In this document: positions 1 through 5,824 of the stretch, in pieces
Numbering within the stretch: the first letter of the stretch is position 1
Layout: every line of letters begins with the position of its first letter
Assembly (NCBI GenBank): GCA_004552155.1
Contig: SFPF01000121.1
Span: 1 to 5,989 of the forward strand
From: Bacteroidales bacterium
GTDB taxonomy: Bacteria; Bacteroidota; Bacteroidia; Bacteroidales; Bacteroidaceae
Length of the DNA: 5,989 nucleotides
Direction of reading: 5' to 3'
The notes under the pieces: generated by a model
What the model saw: the letters and a program-made list of their open reading frames with translations, nothing else
Database searches by the model: none
Told to the model about the DNA's origin: nothing
Translations under genes and position numbers: made by a program

Positions 1-789
1 CGGAACGCGCCGCCCAAGTATTCCGACCATGTGGAAACAAGGATGATTACCCCAGCCATGCGCCTTTATGAGCCCAAGGGGAGTCAAGGCCAACGCCTTC
101 CTGCCTTATTGTATCTGCATGGAGGAGGCTGGACTTTTGGAAGTATCAACAGCTGTGGAAAGTTCTGCGATGCCCTGGCAGCATCAGGCGAGATGAGAGT
201 CATAGCCCTCAACTATCGCTTGGCTCCGGAGCATCCTTATCCCGAAGGCCTGAACGATTGCACCGCGGCCGTCAATTACATCATCGCCCATGCTGCAGAA
301 CTGCATATTGATGCCAGCCACATTACCATTGGCGGTGACAGTTCGGGCGGCAACCTTGCTTTGGCCACTGCTTTGTCTGAATCATGCCGCGGCAAAATAG
401 AGTCCTTGCTCCTGTTCTACCCCGTGACGATGGCTTTTGACGATGGCTCGGAATCATGGAAGAAATATGGCAAAGGATTTGGCCTGGATGCTGAAATCAT
501 GGAGGCTTTCAATAGGGCTTACACCATCAATGCCGACAATCGCTGCCCTGCCATTAGCGTAGGCCTATGTAGCGATGAAGAGCTGAACATGCTTCCGCGC
601 ACCCTGCTCATTGCTGCAGAAAGGGACATTCTGCGCGACCAAGGATTGAATCTTTCCAGAAGGATGGGCGGAAAGATACGGCGGATAGAATATAAAGGAG
701 CCGTACATCTTTTCATCACAGTTCCCGGACAGGACAGGGCTTTTGACAGAGCGGTCAAAGATGCCATAAGGTTTATCAGCAACAAATGA
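1..789 (+). CDS. Alpha/beta-hydrolase, HSL-type esterase (5' partial)
   Basis: This is probably a cytoplasmic carboxylesterase/lipase-like enzyme of the hormone-sensitive-lipase (acetyl esterase Aes) family, which cleaves short acyl esters; the natural substrate is unknown. The frame is open to the left edge, so the true start lies outside the window. A GTG at 31 is the first possible start inside it, and residues below are numbered from there. Visible motifs are the oxyanion-hole HGGGW (residues 30-34), YRLAPEHPYP before the central fold, and the nucleophile elbow GGDSSGG with Ser104. The likely catalytic Asp is Asp199 in ERDILRDQG, and the likely His is His226 in GAVHLF. The full triad is present in the expected order, so the visible part should be catalytically intact. 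About 252 residues plus the left-edge extension fits a family of roughly 300. The gene stops at TGA 787-789 and no hairpin terminator is evident after it. Esterase class is confident; substrate and role are not. Confidence 0.9.
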   Translation, partial: RNAPPKYSDHVETRMITPAMRLYEPKGSQGQRLPALLYLHGGGWTFGSINSCGKFCDALAASGEMRVIALNYRLAPEHPYPEGLNDCTAAVNYIIAHAAELHIDASHITIGGDSSGGNLALATALSESCRGKIESLLLFYPVTMAFDDGSESWKKYGKGFGLDAEIMEAFNRAYTINADNRCPAISVGLCSDEELNMLPRTLLIAAERDILRDQGLNLSRRMGGKIRRIEYKGAVHLFITVPGQDRAFDRAVKDAIRFISNK

Positions 790-1134
790 TAAGACGAAGC
801 ATTCGGCGACGCGAACCATTTGGACTTAGCATAAAAATCCTATCCAAGCTATTCTCATGACAATTATCCATAGAAAGGAAAAGAAAGGTTTTTACCTTCC
901 GAAGTTGAACATCCGGATCTGATGATAACATACAAAAAAATGGCGGTGGAACAGACTTGTTTGACATCTTCCTTGTTTCCTGATTAATAAGATCTTGGGG
1001 AGGGTGAGCACCCATATACTTGAAAAATTGTTTATGAAGTCGTTTGCTACGGATTCTTAGCCCTCTGGTCAGCAAGAATGCGGTTTGTTAGAGACAGATG
1101 TTTTTCAGCATATAGAACAAAAATCGAAAGCCAA
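790..1134. other. Intergenic stretch with no recognised gene
   Basis: Between the esterase stop and the preferred thioesterase start I see no convincing coding sequence. The bases are AT-rich compared with the GC-rich genes downstream. A minus-strand open frame of 99 codons (776-1075) gives a protein with no motif or domain-like pattern and overlaps the esterase end. A short perfect inverted repeat lies at 1002-1013 (GGGTGAGCACCC), too tight to be a good hairpin. No TAnnTTTG promoter was found for the thioesterase. A TTGACA at 961-966 has only a poor -10 partner (ATTAAT after 16 bases). Confidence 0.5.
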
Positions 1135-1836
1135 ATGTATCAGATAGAAGAACAATGCACCCCAACAAGGGTTGATGAGAATAAGCAACTGAAACTATTC
1201 TCCGCTTTTCAGATGATGCACGACTGCGATGATCTCTGGATAGATTCAGAGCCATACGCTAAAGAGGTCTTTGAGAAGGAGCATCGTGCTCAGCTATTGG
1301 CTGCACGTCAGGTTGACATCATACGAGTGCCGGCACTCCGCGAGAAACTGACAATATCAACAAGTGTCTATGAGTGCAAGCCACTCTTCGGATTCCGTAA
1401 CGACATCATCCGTGATGAACAAGGTGAACCATGTTACGTGAGCTACAGCATGGGAGCATTCATAGACTTACAGACAGCTAAGCTGAGTCCTCTGCCACAA
1501 GAGATGATCGACTCGTTGACCACGGACGAAAAGTACCCGATGGAATATTGTGACCGTCGCATACGCGTGCCAAAAGCAGAGCCGACAGTATGCGCTCCTG
1601 TCGTTGTCACACGTGATGACATTGATTACAATCACCACATGAACAACTGCTGCTACATCCGTATCGCTCAGGAGTTAATTCCTTCTGACTTCAATATCAA
1701 ACGGGTCAGGATAGAATATAAAGTAGCAGCACGTCAGGGCGAAGAACTCACGACCCTTGTCTATGAGGATGATAACAAATATTACATCGAACTGAAATGC
1801 GAACGCGGAACATGTGCCGTAATTGCTTTTGAATAA
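1135..1836 (+). CDS. Acyl-ACP thioesterase (FatA/FatB-like, double hotdog)
   Basis: The predicted cytoplasmic enzyme hydrolyses acyl-acyl carrier protein to release free fatty acid and ends fatty-acid elongation. It has about 233 residues, as expected for bacterial members of the family, which are two tandem hotdog folds. The N-terminal hotdog carries the long helix region (LFSAFQMMHDCDDLW) and a strand region around ARQVDIIRVP. The C-terminal hotdog carries the family signature DIDYNHHMNN. Its Asp164, Asn166 and His168, counted from this start, match the conserved D-x-N-x-H set of plant and bacterial acyl-ACP thioesterases. The ATG at 1135 (MYQIEEQ) is preferred because family members begin this way; an in-frame ATG at 1078 would add 19 residues that do not look conserved. 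GC is about 38-48% in sampled lines, well below the genes downstream, which may mean a different origin. A terminator follows at 1891. The acyl-chain preference cannot be told from sequence. Confidence 0.85.
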   Translation: MYQIEEQCTPTRVDENKQLKLFSAFQMMHDCDDLWIDSEPYAKEVFEKEHRAQLLAARQVDIIRVPALREKLTISTSVYECKPLFGFRNDIIRDEQGEPCYVSYSMGAFIDLQTAKLSPLPQEMIDSLTTDEKYPMEYCDRRIRVPKAEPTVCAPVVVTRDDIDYNHHMNNCCYIRIAQELIPSDFNIKRVRIEYKVAARQGEELTTLVYEDDNKYYIELKCERGTCAVIAFE

Positions 1837-1890
1837 GGCACAAGAGGCTTGCTCGCATTGCCATGGAAATAAACAACAAGCACCACGCGC

Positions 1891-1927
1891 CTGAGGAACT
1901 TAAATGATTATTCTTCAGACTTTTTTT
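1891..1927 (+). terminator. Rho-independent terminator after the thioesterase gene
   Basis: CTGAGGAA (1891-1898) pairs with TTCTTCAG (1911-1918) over all 8 positions, one of them a G-U wobble. The loop is 12 bases. A run of seven T follows at 1921-1927. It lies 54 bases past the thioesterase stop and 25 bases before the next start, so the DUF1934 gene must rely on read-through or on a promoter I could not identify. Confidence 0.65.
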
Positions 1928-1952
1928 CCCACCAAGGCGTAACAAACAAGAC

Positions 1953-2363
1953 ATGTTGAAAAGAATAAAAGTTGAAACGCGCCTCGCGGCGCAGACAGAA
2001 AACGGCGAAGACGTGATTGTCACGGAAAGCGCGGGCACGGCGGTGATCGACCGCGACGGCCTGTTGCTGCGCTATGCGGAAGCCGAGAATGAGGGCGAGG
2101 CGCAACTGTTGCTCTCCGACAGCATTGCCGACCTTCACCGCAAGGGGCAGGTGCGTTCGCGCATGACGTTCGTGGAGGGCAGGTTGCTGCCGATGCCTTA
2201 CGCCACGCCCGAGGGTACCTACGATTTTTCGCTCTTCACCCACAGCCTTCGGCTTTCGGTATCACCCGTGGGCGGCGAGTTCGCCGCGAAATACAGCCTG
2301 CTGGCCGGCGGGCGGCAAGTGTCGGACAATCAGTTGGCGGTGCGCTGGACGTTTGTGGAATAA
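1953..2363 (+). CDS. DUF1934 / YwiB-like small beta-barrel protein
   Basis: This is a 136-residue protein of unknown function, resembling the DUF1934 family (Bacillus YwiB), whose members fold as a small lipocalin-like beta-barrel. The recognisable part is the second half: GQVRSRMTFVEG (residues 65-76), then the MPYATPEGTYDF stretch (81-92), then alternating strands ending in GRQVSDNQLAVRW (120-132). The family pattern is a Ser-x-Met-x-Phe-x-x-Gly strand, a TPxG turn and an S-x-N-x-L last strand. There is no signal peptide or membrane segment, so it is probably cytoplasmic. The ATG has no Shine-Dalgarno sequence in front, as usual in Bacteroidota. The gene is about 67% GC in a sampled line, unlike the AT-richer thioesterase upstream, and is convergent with rpmH. 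Family assignment is from memory of the pattern and moderately sure; no biochemical role should be inferred. Confidence 0.75.
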   Translation: MLKRIKVETRLAAQTENGEDVIVTESAGTAVIDRDGLLLRYAEAENEGEAQLLLSDSIADLHRKGQVRSRMTFVEGRLLPMPYATPEGTYDFSLFTHSLRLSVSPVGGEFAAKYSLLAGGRQVSDNQLAVRWTFVE

Positions 2364-2440
2364 AGGTGTTTTATCAATCCAATATGAGCCCGAAAACTCG
2401 GTCTTAAATGTCGTGCTTGGCTTTCTGCACTTTGTAGAAT

Positions 2441-2482
2441 AAAAAAGAGACTGCGCCAATTTTGACACAGTCTCTCTTTTTA
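2441..2482 (-). terminator. Terminator of rpmH, probably bidirectional
   Basis: GAGACTG (2447-2453) pairs with CAGTCTC (2468-2474), flanked by an A-run on the left (2441-2446) and a T-run on the right (2477-2481). Both strands therefore give a hairpin followed by U. In minus-strand RNA the stem continues through G-U wobbles (UGUCAA against UUGGCG) almost to a tight loop. In plus-strand RNA the same positions are A-C mismatches and leave a 14-base loop. The structure is thus stronger for rpmH than for the convergent DUF1934 gene, but can serve both. Confidence 0.75.
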
Positions 2483-2507
2483 ATCTTAATCGCAAGTAGA
2501 CGCAGGC

Positions 2508-2666
2508 TTATTTCTTGCCGTGGATTTCGTCAGAAACGGTGAGTTTCTTGCGACCTTTTGCACGACGGGCTGCCAATACGCGGCGACCGTTGGCGGTTGA
2601 CATACGCTGGCGGAAGCCATGCTTGTTGTTTCTCTTGCGGTTGTGCGGTTGAAATGTTCTTTTCAT
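2508..2666 (-). CDS. rpmH: 50S ribosomal protein L34
   Basis: L34 is a small basic protein of the large ribosomal subunit that binds 23S rRNA. The frame encodes 52 residues, starting with the hallmark MKRTFQPHNRKR, continuing KHGFRQRMSTANGRRVLAARRAKGRKKL and ending with the short acidic-basic tail SDEIHGKK. It is full length; the family is usually 44-53 residues. The ATG (complement of 2664-2666) has no Shine-Dalgarno sequence. The gene has its own Bacteroidota promoter at 2734-2764 and a strong terminator at 2441-2482, so it is likely a single-gene transcript with a leader of about 60 bases. It does not sit beside rnpA or dnaA here, unlike the classical arrangement in many other bacteria. 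Confidence 0.98.
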   Translation of the reverse strand: MKRTFQPHNRKRNNKHGFRQRMSTANGRRVLAARRAKGRKKLTVSDEIHGKK

Positions 2667-2733
2667 TGTCGTTTATGCTGTTTTGTTTGTTATTCCGTAG
2701 TGCTTTTTATGTGCGCTTTCGGCGTACGGGTTG

Positions 2734-2764
2734 CAAATTTAGGAATAAAAATTTGTTTAACAAA
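2734..2764 (-). promoter_or_regulatory. Bacteroidota sigma-type promoter of rpmH
   Basis: Read on the minus strand, a -33 element TTTG (2764 to 2761) is followed by 19 bases and a -7 element TAAATTTG (2741 to 2734). This is an exact match to the Bacteroidota consensus TTTG / TAnnTTTG. Transcription would begin near 2727, about 60 bases before the rpmH start codon. Confidence 0.82.
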
Positions 2765-2824
2765 GCATTGGCGGCGTTTTTGCCCTAATTTCCTATAAGG
2801 AAAGGTTTTCGTTAAGCCAAATGA

Positions 2825-2854
2825 GCAGAGTTCAAGCTCGCTTGAATACTCTGC
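2825..2854 (-). terminator. Hairpin downstream of trpS, possible terminator
   Basis: GCAGAGT (2825-2831) pairs perfectly with ACTCTGC (2848-2854). Inside it TCAAG pairs with CTTGA around a CTCG loop, with a 2-base bulge, giving 12 base pairs. It lies 34 bases past the trpS stop and upstream of the rpmH promoter, a natural place to end the trpS transcript. The U-tract after it on the minus strand is weak, so terminator function is only a suggestion; it may be an RNA-stability or repeat element. Confidence 0.4.
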
Positions 2855-2887
2855 CATGGCGAGAAAACGTCTGTTGAAAACGAAAGG

Positions 2888-3939
2888 TTATTTTTCCGCG
2901 GCAAATCGCTTGGCCTGTTCTTCAATGAGTGCGGCGTCGTCGAAATAGTTGATCTTCATGGCGCGGCGCACGTCATCGAGCGTGGCTGCTGCTACGGCGC
3001 GGGCATCGGCGCAGCCCTTTTGCAGCATGTCGTAGACGGCGGGAATGTCCTGCGCAAATTCCTGGCGGCGTTGGCGGATAGGTTCGAGGAGTTCCTGCAT
3101 GATATTGGCGAGGAAACGCTTCACCTTCATGTCGCCCAGACCGCCGCGCTGGTAGTGTGCCTTGAGTTCGTCGAGGTTGGGATAGTCGGGCAGGTAGCGC
3201 TCAAAGTGCTCGGGGCGGCAGAAGGCATCAAGATAGGTGAACACCGTGTTGCCTTCGAGGTGCCCGGGGTCACTCACGTGGATATGCGTCGGGTCGGTAT
3301 ACATCGACATGACGCTCTTCTGCACCGTGTCGGCATCGTCGGAGAGGTAGATGCAGTTGCCGAGACTCTTCGACATCTTCGCCTTGCCGTCGGTGCCGGG
3401 CAGGCGCAGGCAGGCGGCGTTGGAGGGCAGGAGAATTTCCGGCTCGACGAGCGTTTCGCCGTAGATATTGTTAAAGCGGCGCACGATTTCCGTGGCCTGC
3501 TCAATCATCGGTTTCTGGTCCTCGCCGGCGGGCACGGTGGTGGCGCGGAAGGCGGCGATGTCGGCGGGAAGCCGCGCATCTGTATTTCCGTCTTCACGGT
3601 GGGGTTGCGCTGCAAGCGGCTCACGCTCACGAGGTCCATGAAGTAGAACGAAAGTTCGCAGAGCTCGGGGATTTGGCTTTGTATGAAGAGCGTGACGCGC
3701 TCGGGGTCGAGGCCGCAGGCGAGGTAGTCGAGTGCCACCTCAATCACGTTTTGCCGCACCTTCTCGGGGTTGTCGATATTGTCGGTGAGTGCCTGGGCAT
3801 CGGCGATAAACACAAACATCTTTTCATATCCGCTCTCGTTCTGCAAGGCCACGCGGTTGCGGAGCGAGCCGACGTAGTGCCCGATGTGCAGGCGGCCGGT
3901 CGGGCGGTCGCCCGTAAGGATTATTTTAGGAGTTGCCAT
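2888..3939 (-). pseudogene. trpS: Tryptophanyl-tRNA synthetase with internal deletion and frameshift
   Basis: TrpRS is a class I synthetase that charges tRNA-Trp in the cytoplasm. The first frame (residues 1-124, from ATG at 3939) starts MATPKIILTGDRPTG, has HIGH as HIGH at residues 18-21 and runs through SQIPELCELSFYFMDL to TVKTEIQMRGF. The homologous frame resumes at GCC (3565) as ADIAAFRATTVPAGEDQ. It contains the GEDQ motif and KMSKS (3379-3365), and runs 225 codons to TAA (2888-2890). Relatives have about 16 residues between these points, including a P-x-GF-x-x-YPV-x-QA segment beside the tryptophan/adenylate pocket. Here only two bases (3566-3567) separate the frames, so about 46 bases are missing and the frame shifts. 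The first frame then gives a Pro-rich tail ending near 3505. Both halves are otherwise free of stops and well conserved, and the promoter is intact, so the lesion is recent or an assembly error. A downstream start at GTG 3535 would give a fragment without the HIGH motif. Confidence 0.9.
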
Positions 3940-3944
3940 CTTAT

Positions 3945-3961
3945 AATATATTGTATATATT
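3945..3961. repeat. AT-only inverted repeat in the trpS leader
   Basis: AATATAT (3945-3951) and ATATATT (3955-3961) are a perfect 7-base inverted repeat around TGT. It ends 5 bases before the trpS start codon, inside the predicted leader of about 36 bases, next to an A/T run at 3966-3973. It could form a weak leader hairpin or simply keep the start region unstructured; I cannot distinguish these. Confidence 0.35.
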
Positions 3962-3982
3962 GTCTAAAAAAAATTCCAGTTG

Positions 3983-4014
3983 CAAAATTACAGAATGTTT
4001 TTATAGTAAGCAAA
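3983..4014 (-). promoter_or_regulatory. Bacteroidota sigma-type promoter of trpS
   Basis: On the minus strand, TTTG (4014 to 4011) is followed by 20 bases and TAATTTTG (3990 to 3983), again matching TTTG / TAnnTTTG. Transcription would begin near 3976, leaving a leader of about 36 bases. A second -7-like TAACTTTG (4032 to 4025) lies upstream without a good -33 partner. No T-box or tRNA-like leader fits in this space. Confidence 0.8.
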
Positions 4015-4085
4015 TGGGCATTTGCAAAGTTAAGGTGGGGTCGATTAATTCGCTTTGACAGATTGGTGGGAATAATTTTTTTGCC

Positions 4086-4165
4086 CACGAATCACACGAA
4101 TCTACACGAAGCGTTTGCAATGAATTAAATGGCGACCTGATCGGTCGCACGAATCTCACGAATTC
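4086..4165. repeat. CACGAATC short repeats flanking a hairpin
   Basis: Five copies of a unit starting CACGAA occur in two groups: at 4086, 4095 and 4105 (9-10 base spacing), and at 4148 and 4157. Four continue as CACGAATC or CACGAATT. Between the groups is a perfect 6-base stem, GCGACC (4132-4137) and GGTCGC (4143-4148), with a TGATC loop. The block sits downstream of the MATE gene and upstream of the trpS promoter. Similar CACGAATT-type repeats are, as I recall, common between genes in Bacteroidota, possibly acting at transcript ends. The units are too short for CRISPR. Confidence 0.6.
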
Positions 4166-4227
4166 AAGGAGCGCCCCTTAATATGAAGTTTGTGAAAAAA
4201 ATCGTGGCAGAAAAAAACGAACATGCC

Positions 4228-5559
4228 TTATATGCGCTTATGCTTCCAGCGGTCGCTGCGCATGTAGGCGTAGCTCAGGGCGAGCGATAGGACGCCGTAG
4301 ACAAACTCGCTGCACCAGCACACGTAGAGCGGGGCGCGGAGGCTGAACACGACGATGAAGACGAAGGCCGTGTAAAAAGTCAGGGATATGATTTCAAACA
4401 CGAGGGCGCGTCCCGTGTTGCCCGTACCCGACACGGCGTGGAAGTAGATTTGCGAGGGGATGGTGAAGATATAGGAGGCGAATAGCACGTAGAGTGGCGC
4501 GATGCCGGCGGCTATCAGCGCGCTGTCGTCGGTGAAGACGCGCAGCACGGCCTCTGGCACTAATGAGGCGATGAGGAGCAAGGGCGCGATGAGCAGCGCC
4601 GTGAGGCGTATGGTCTTGCTGATGGTTACAGACACGCCGTCCATATCGCCGCTCCCTATCTGGTTGCTCACAAGGCTGGTGCAGGTGGACGAGAGCGCGA
4701 TGATGGCCATGAAGGGGAAGGAGGAAATGTTGCGGATAATGTTCGACACCGCCAGTGAGGTTTCGCCCAGGTGCTCGATTGAGAGGAAGAAGATGAACCA
4801 CGTGGAGAGCGAAATGAAGTCTTGTATCATGGTCCATACCGAGAGGCGCAGCACGGGCATCAGGCTGTTCAGTCGCAGTCGCGGCAGGCGGTTCAGTCCG
4901 TAGCGCCGGCTGTCGAGCTTGACGCAGGTGTAGGCAATGAAGTATACCATCGACACGGCTTCGGCAAGCACCGATCCAATCGCCGCGCCCTGTATGCCGA
5001 GCGCAGGCATGCCGCAATGGCCGAAAATCAGGATATAGTTGAACACGATGTTGCTCGCCACGAGCACGAGGGAGTTGGCGGTGAGCATCCGCGTGTTGGT
5101 GGTTGCCACATAAAACGAGCGGAACATGATGGCCGTGAAGGCGAAGAAAAAACCGAATACGCGGGCGTTGAGATAGTCGAGCGCGGCGGCGCAAACATGC
5201 TCCGACTGCAAGATATGGCTCAACAGCCAGGGGGAGCACGCGCGGGTGAGGAAGAAGAGCACCACGGCGAGCGCGAGCAGGAAGCCGAGGCTGTGGTAGA
5301 ACAGATGCCCCACGGCCATGTGGTTGCCCTCGCCGTTGCGCCGCGCCATAAGGATTTGAGCCCCAGTGCTAAACCCGAGACCTATCATGAAAATGGCCAC
5401 GAAGAAGATGCCGCCGATGGCTGCCGCCCCGAGTTCCACTTCGCCCACGCGCCCAAGGAAAGCGGTGTCGGTGAGGCCTATGAGCTGCTCCATCAGCGTG
5501 CCTATCAGCACGGGATAGGCTATGTGCCAAATCTGTCGGTAAGAGTAAGTCGCGGGCAT
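4228..5559 (-). CDS. MATE-family multidrug/Na+ or H+ antiporter
   Basis: This inner-membrane transporter of the MATE (NorM/DinF) family exports cationic drugs or metabolites using a Na+ or H+ gradient. At 443 residues it has the family's usual length, and its hydrophobic pattern fits 12 membrane helices in two six-helix halves. The first helix leads into the typical LIGLTDTAFLGRVG (residues 26-39) and GAAAIGG (44-50). Later landmarks are STGAQILMARRNG (64-76), LGIQGAAIGSVLAE (187-200) closing the first half, SNQIGSGDMDG (298-308) in the second half, and SGTGNTGRAL (377-385) near the C-terminus. The C-terminus is short and basic (RWKHKRI), fitting a cytoplasmic end. The ATG at 5559 lacks a Shine-Dalgarno sequence. 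No clear promoter is visible in the 34 bases before it, so it may be co-transcribed with the small cysteine-rich frame upstream. The substrate cannot be predicted. Confidence 0.93.
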   Translation of the reverse strand: MPATYSYRQIWHIAYPVLIGTLMEQLIGLTDTAFLGRVGEVELGAAAIGGIFFVAIFMIGLGFSTGAQILMARRNGEGNHMAVGHLFYHSLGFLLALAVVLFFLTRACSPWLLSHILQSEHVCAAALDYLNARVFGFFFAFTAIMFRSFYVATTNTRMLTANSLVLVASNIVFNYILIFGHCGMPALGIQGAAIGSVLAEAVSMVYFIAYTCVKLDSRRYGLNRLPRLRLNSLMPVLRLSVWTMIQDFISLSTWFIFFLSIEHLGETSLAVSNIIRNISSFPFMAIIALSSTCTSLVSNQIGSGDMDGVSVTISKTIRLTALLIAPLLLIASLVPEAVLRVFTDDSALIAAGIAPLYVLFASYIFTIPSQIYFHAVSGTGNTGRALVFEIISLTFYTAFVFIVVFSLRAPLYVCWCSEFVYGVLSLALSYAYMRSDRWKHKRI

Positions 5560-5593
5560 TTGTTTAGATGATTGGTCGGTATTTAATTCCTAA

Positions 5594-5824
5594 TCAATGT
5601 ACCCCTTTCCAAATCGTTGAGGCGATTGCTGAAAACTCCGTTTTGCCGTCGATATAATCGGCAAAGGTTTCCACCGCCGACTTGCCGCCCGGCAGGTTGC
5701 AGCTGCCGCAGCCGCCGCAGGCGGGTGCTTTGCAATGGAAGCGGGCTTGAACAAATTCAAGGCGTTCTTGCTCTGAGAACAGGAAACAAGCTTCACGTTG
5801 TAAGCGAAGGCGATTCAAGAGCAT
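5594..5824 (-). CDS. Short cysteine-rich protein or gene 3' remnant, unidentified
   Basis: I do not recognise this protein. The frame encodes about 76 residues from ATG at 5824; a TTG at 5857 would add 11. Its central feature is a C-x4-C-x2-C-x2-C cluster (HCKAPACGGCGSCN), which could bind zinc or an iron-sulphur cluster, followed by a protein-like tail (SAVETFADYIDGKTEFS) ending TIWKGVH. Codon choice in the C-terminal two thirds is GC-rich like the MATE gene, whose start is 34 bases downstream on the same strand. The N-terminal third (about 5780-5824) is antisense to a convincing PP2C phosphatase frame. The real gene therefore probably continued upstream and has been cut off near 5755-5785, leaving only its 3' end. 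The competing frame 5590-5796 is Ala/Ser-rich without motifs and less likely. Confidence 0.5.
   Translation of the reverse strand: MLLNRLRLQREACFLFSEQERLEFVQARFHCKAPACGGCGSCNLPGGKSAVETFADYIDGKTEFSAIASTIWKGVH

Noticed and set aside
961..988. TTGACA with ATTAAT 16 bases later as a sigma-70 promoter for the thioesterase
   Set aside because: The -10 match is only 4 of 6, and Bacteroidota promoters do not use this pattern. It would matter only if the region is foreign DNA.
776..1075. Minus-strand open frame of 99 codons in the esterase-thioesterase gap
   Set aside because: No recognisable motif, irregular composition, overlap with the esterase 3' end and no promoter or neighbours that support it.
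683..1723. Shared 15-base string GGATAGAATATAAAG in the esterase (683-697) and the thioesterase (1709-1723)
   Set aside because: Both encode IEYK in the gene frame within otherwise unrelated proteins. No flanking similarity, so probably coincidence.
3020..3646. Plus-strand open frame of 208 codons opposite trpS
   Set aside because: It is antisense to conserved TrpRS sequence including KMSKS, and its Val/Gly/His-rich composition is typical of a shadow frame.
4064..4088. GTGGG...CCCAC inverted repeat as the MATE terminator
   Set aside because: Only 5 base pairs with a 13-base loop and no U-tract after it on the minus strand.
4086..4165. CACGAATC repeats as a CRISPR array
   Set aside because: Units are 8-10 bases with no 30-base spacers, and there is no cas gene in the window.
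4822..5571. Plus-strand open frame of 249 codons opposite the MATE gene
   Set aside because: It is a Gly/Glu/His-rich shadow of a GC-rich membrane-protein gene with no domain pattern. The minus-strand MATE protein explains the region.
5590..5796. Alternative minus-strand frame of 68 codons over the Cys-rich frame
   Set aside because: Ala/Ser/Arg-rich without motifs; the frame ending at 5594 has a coherent Cys cluster and better codon choice.
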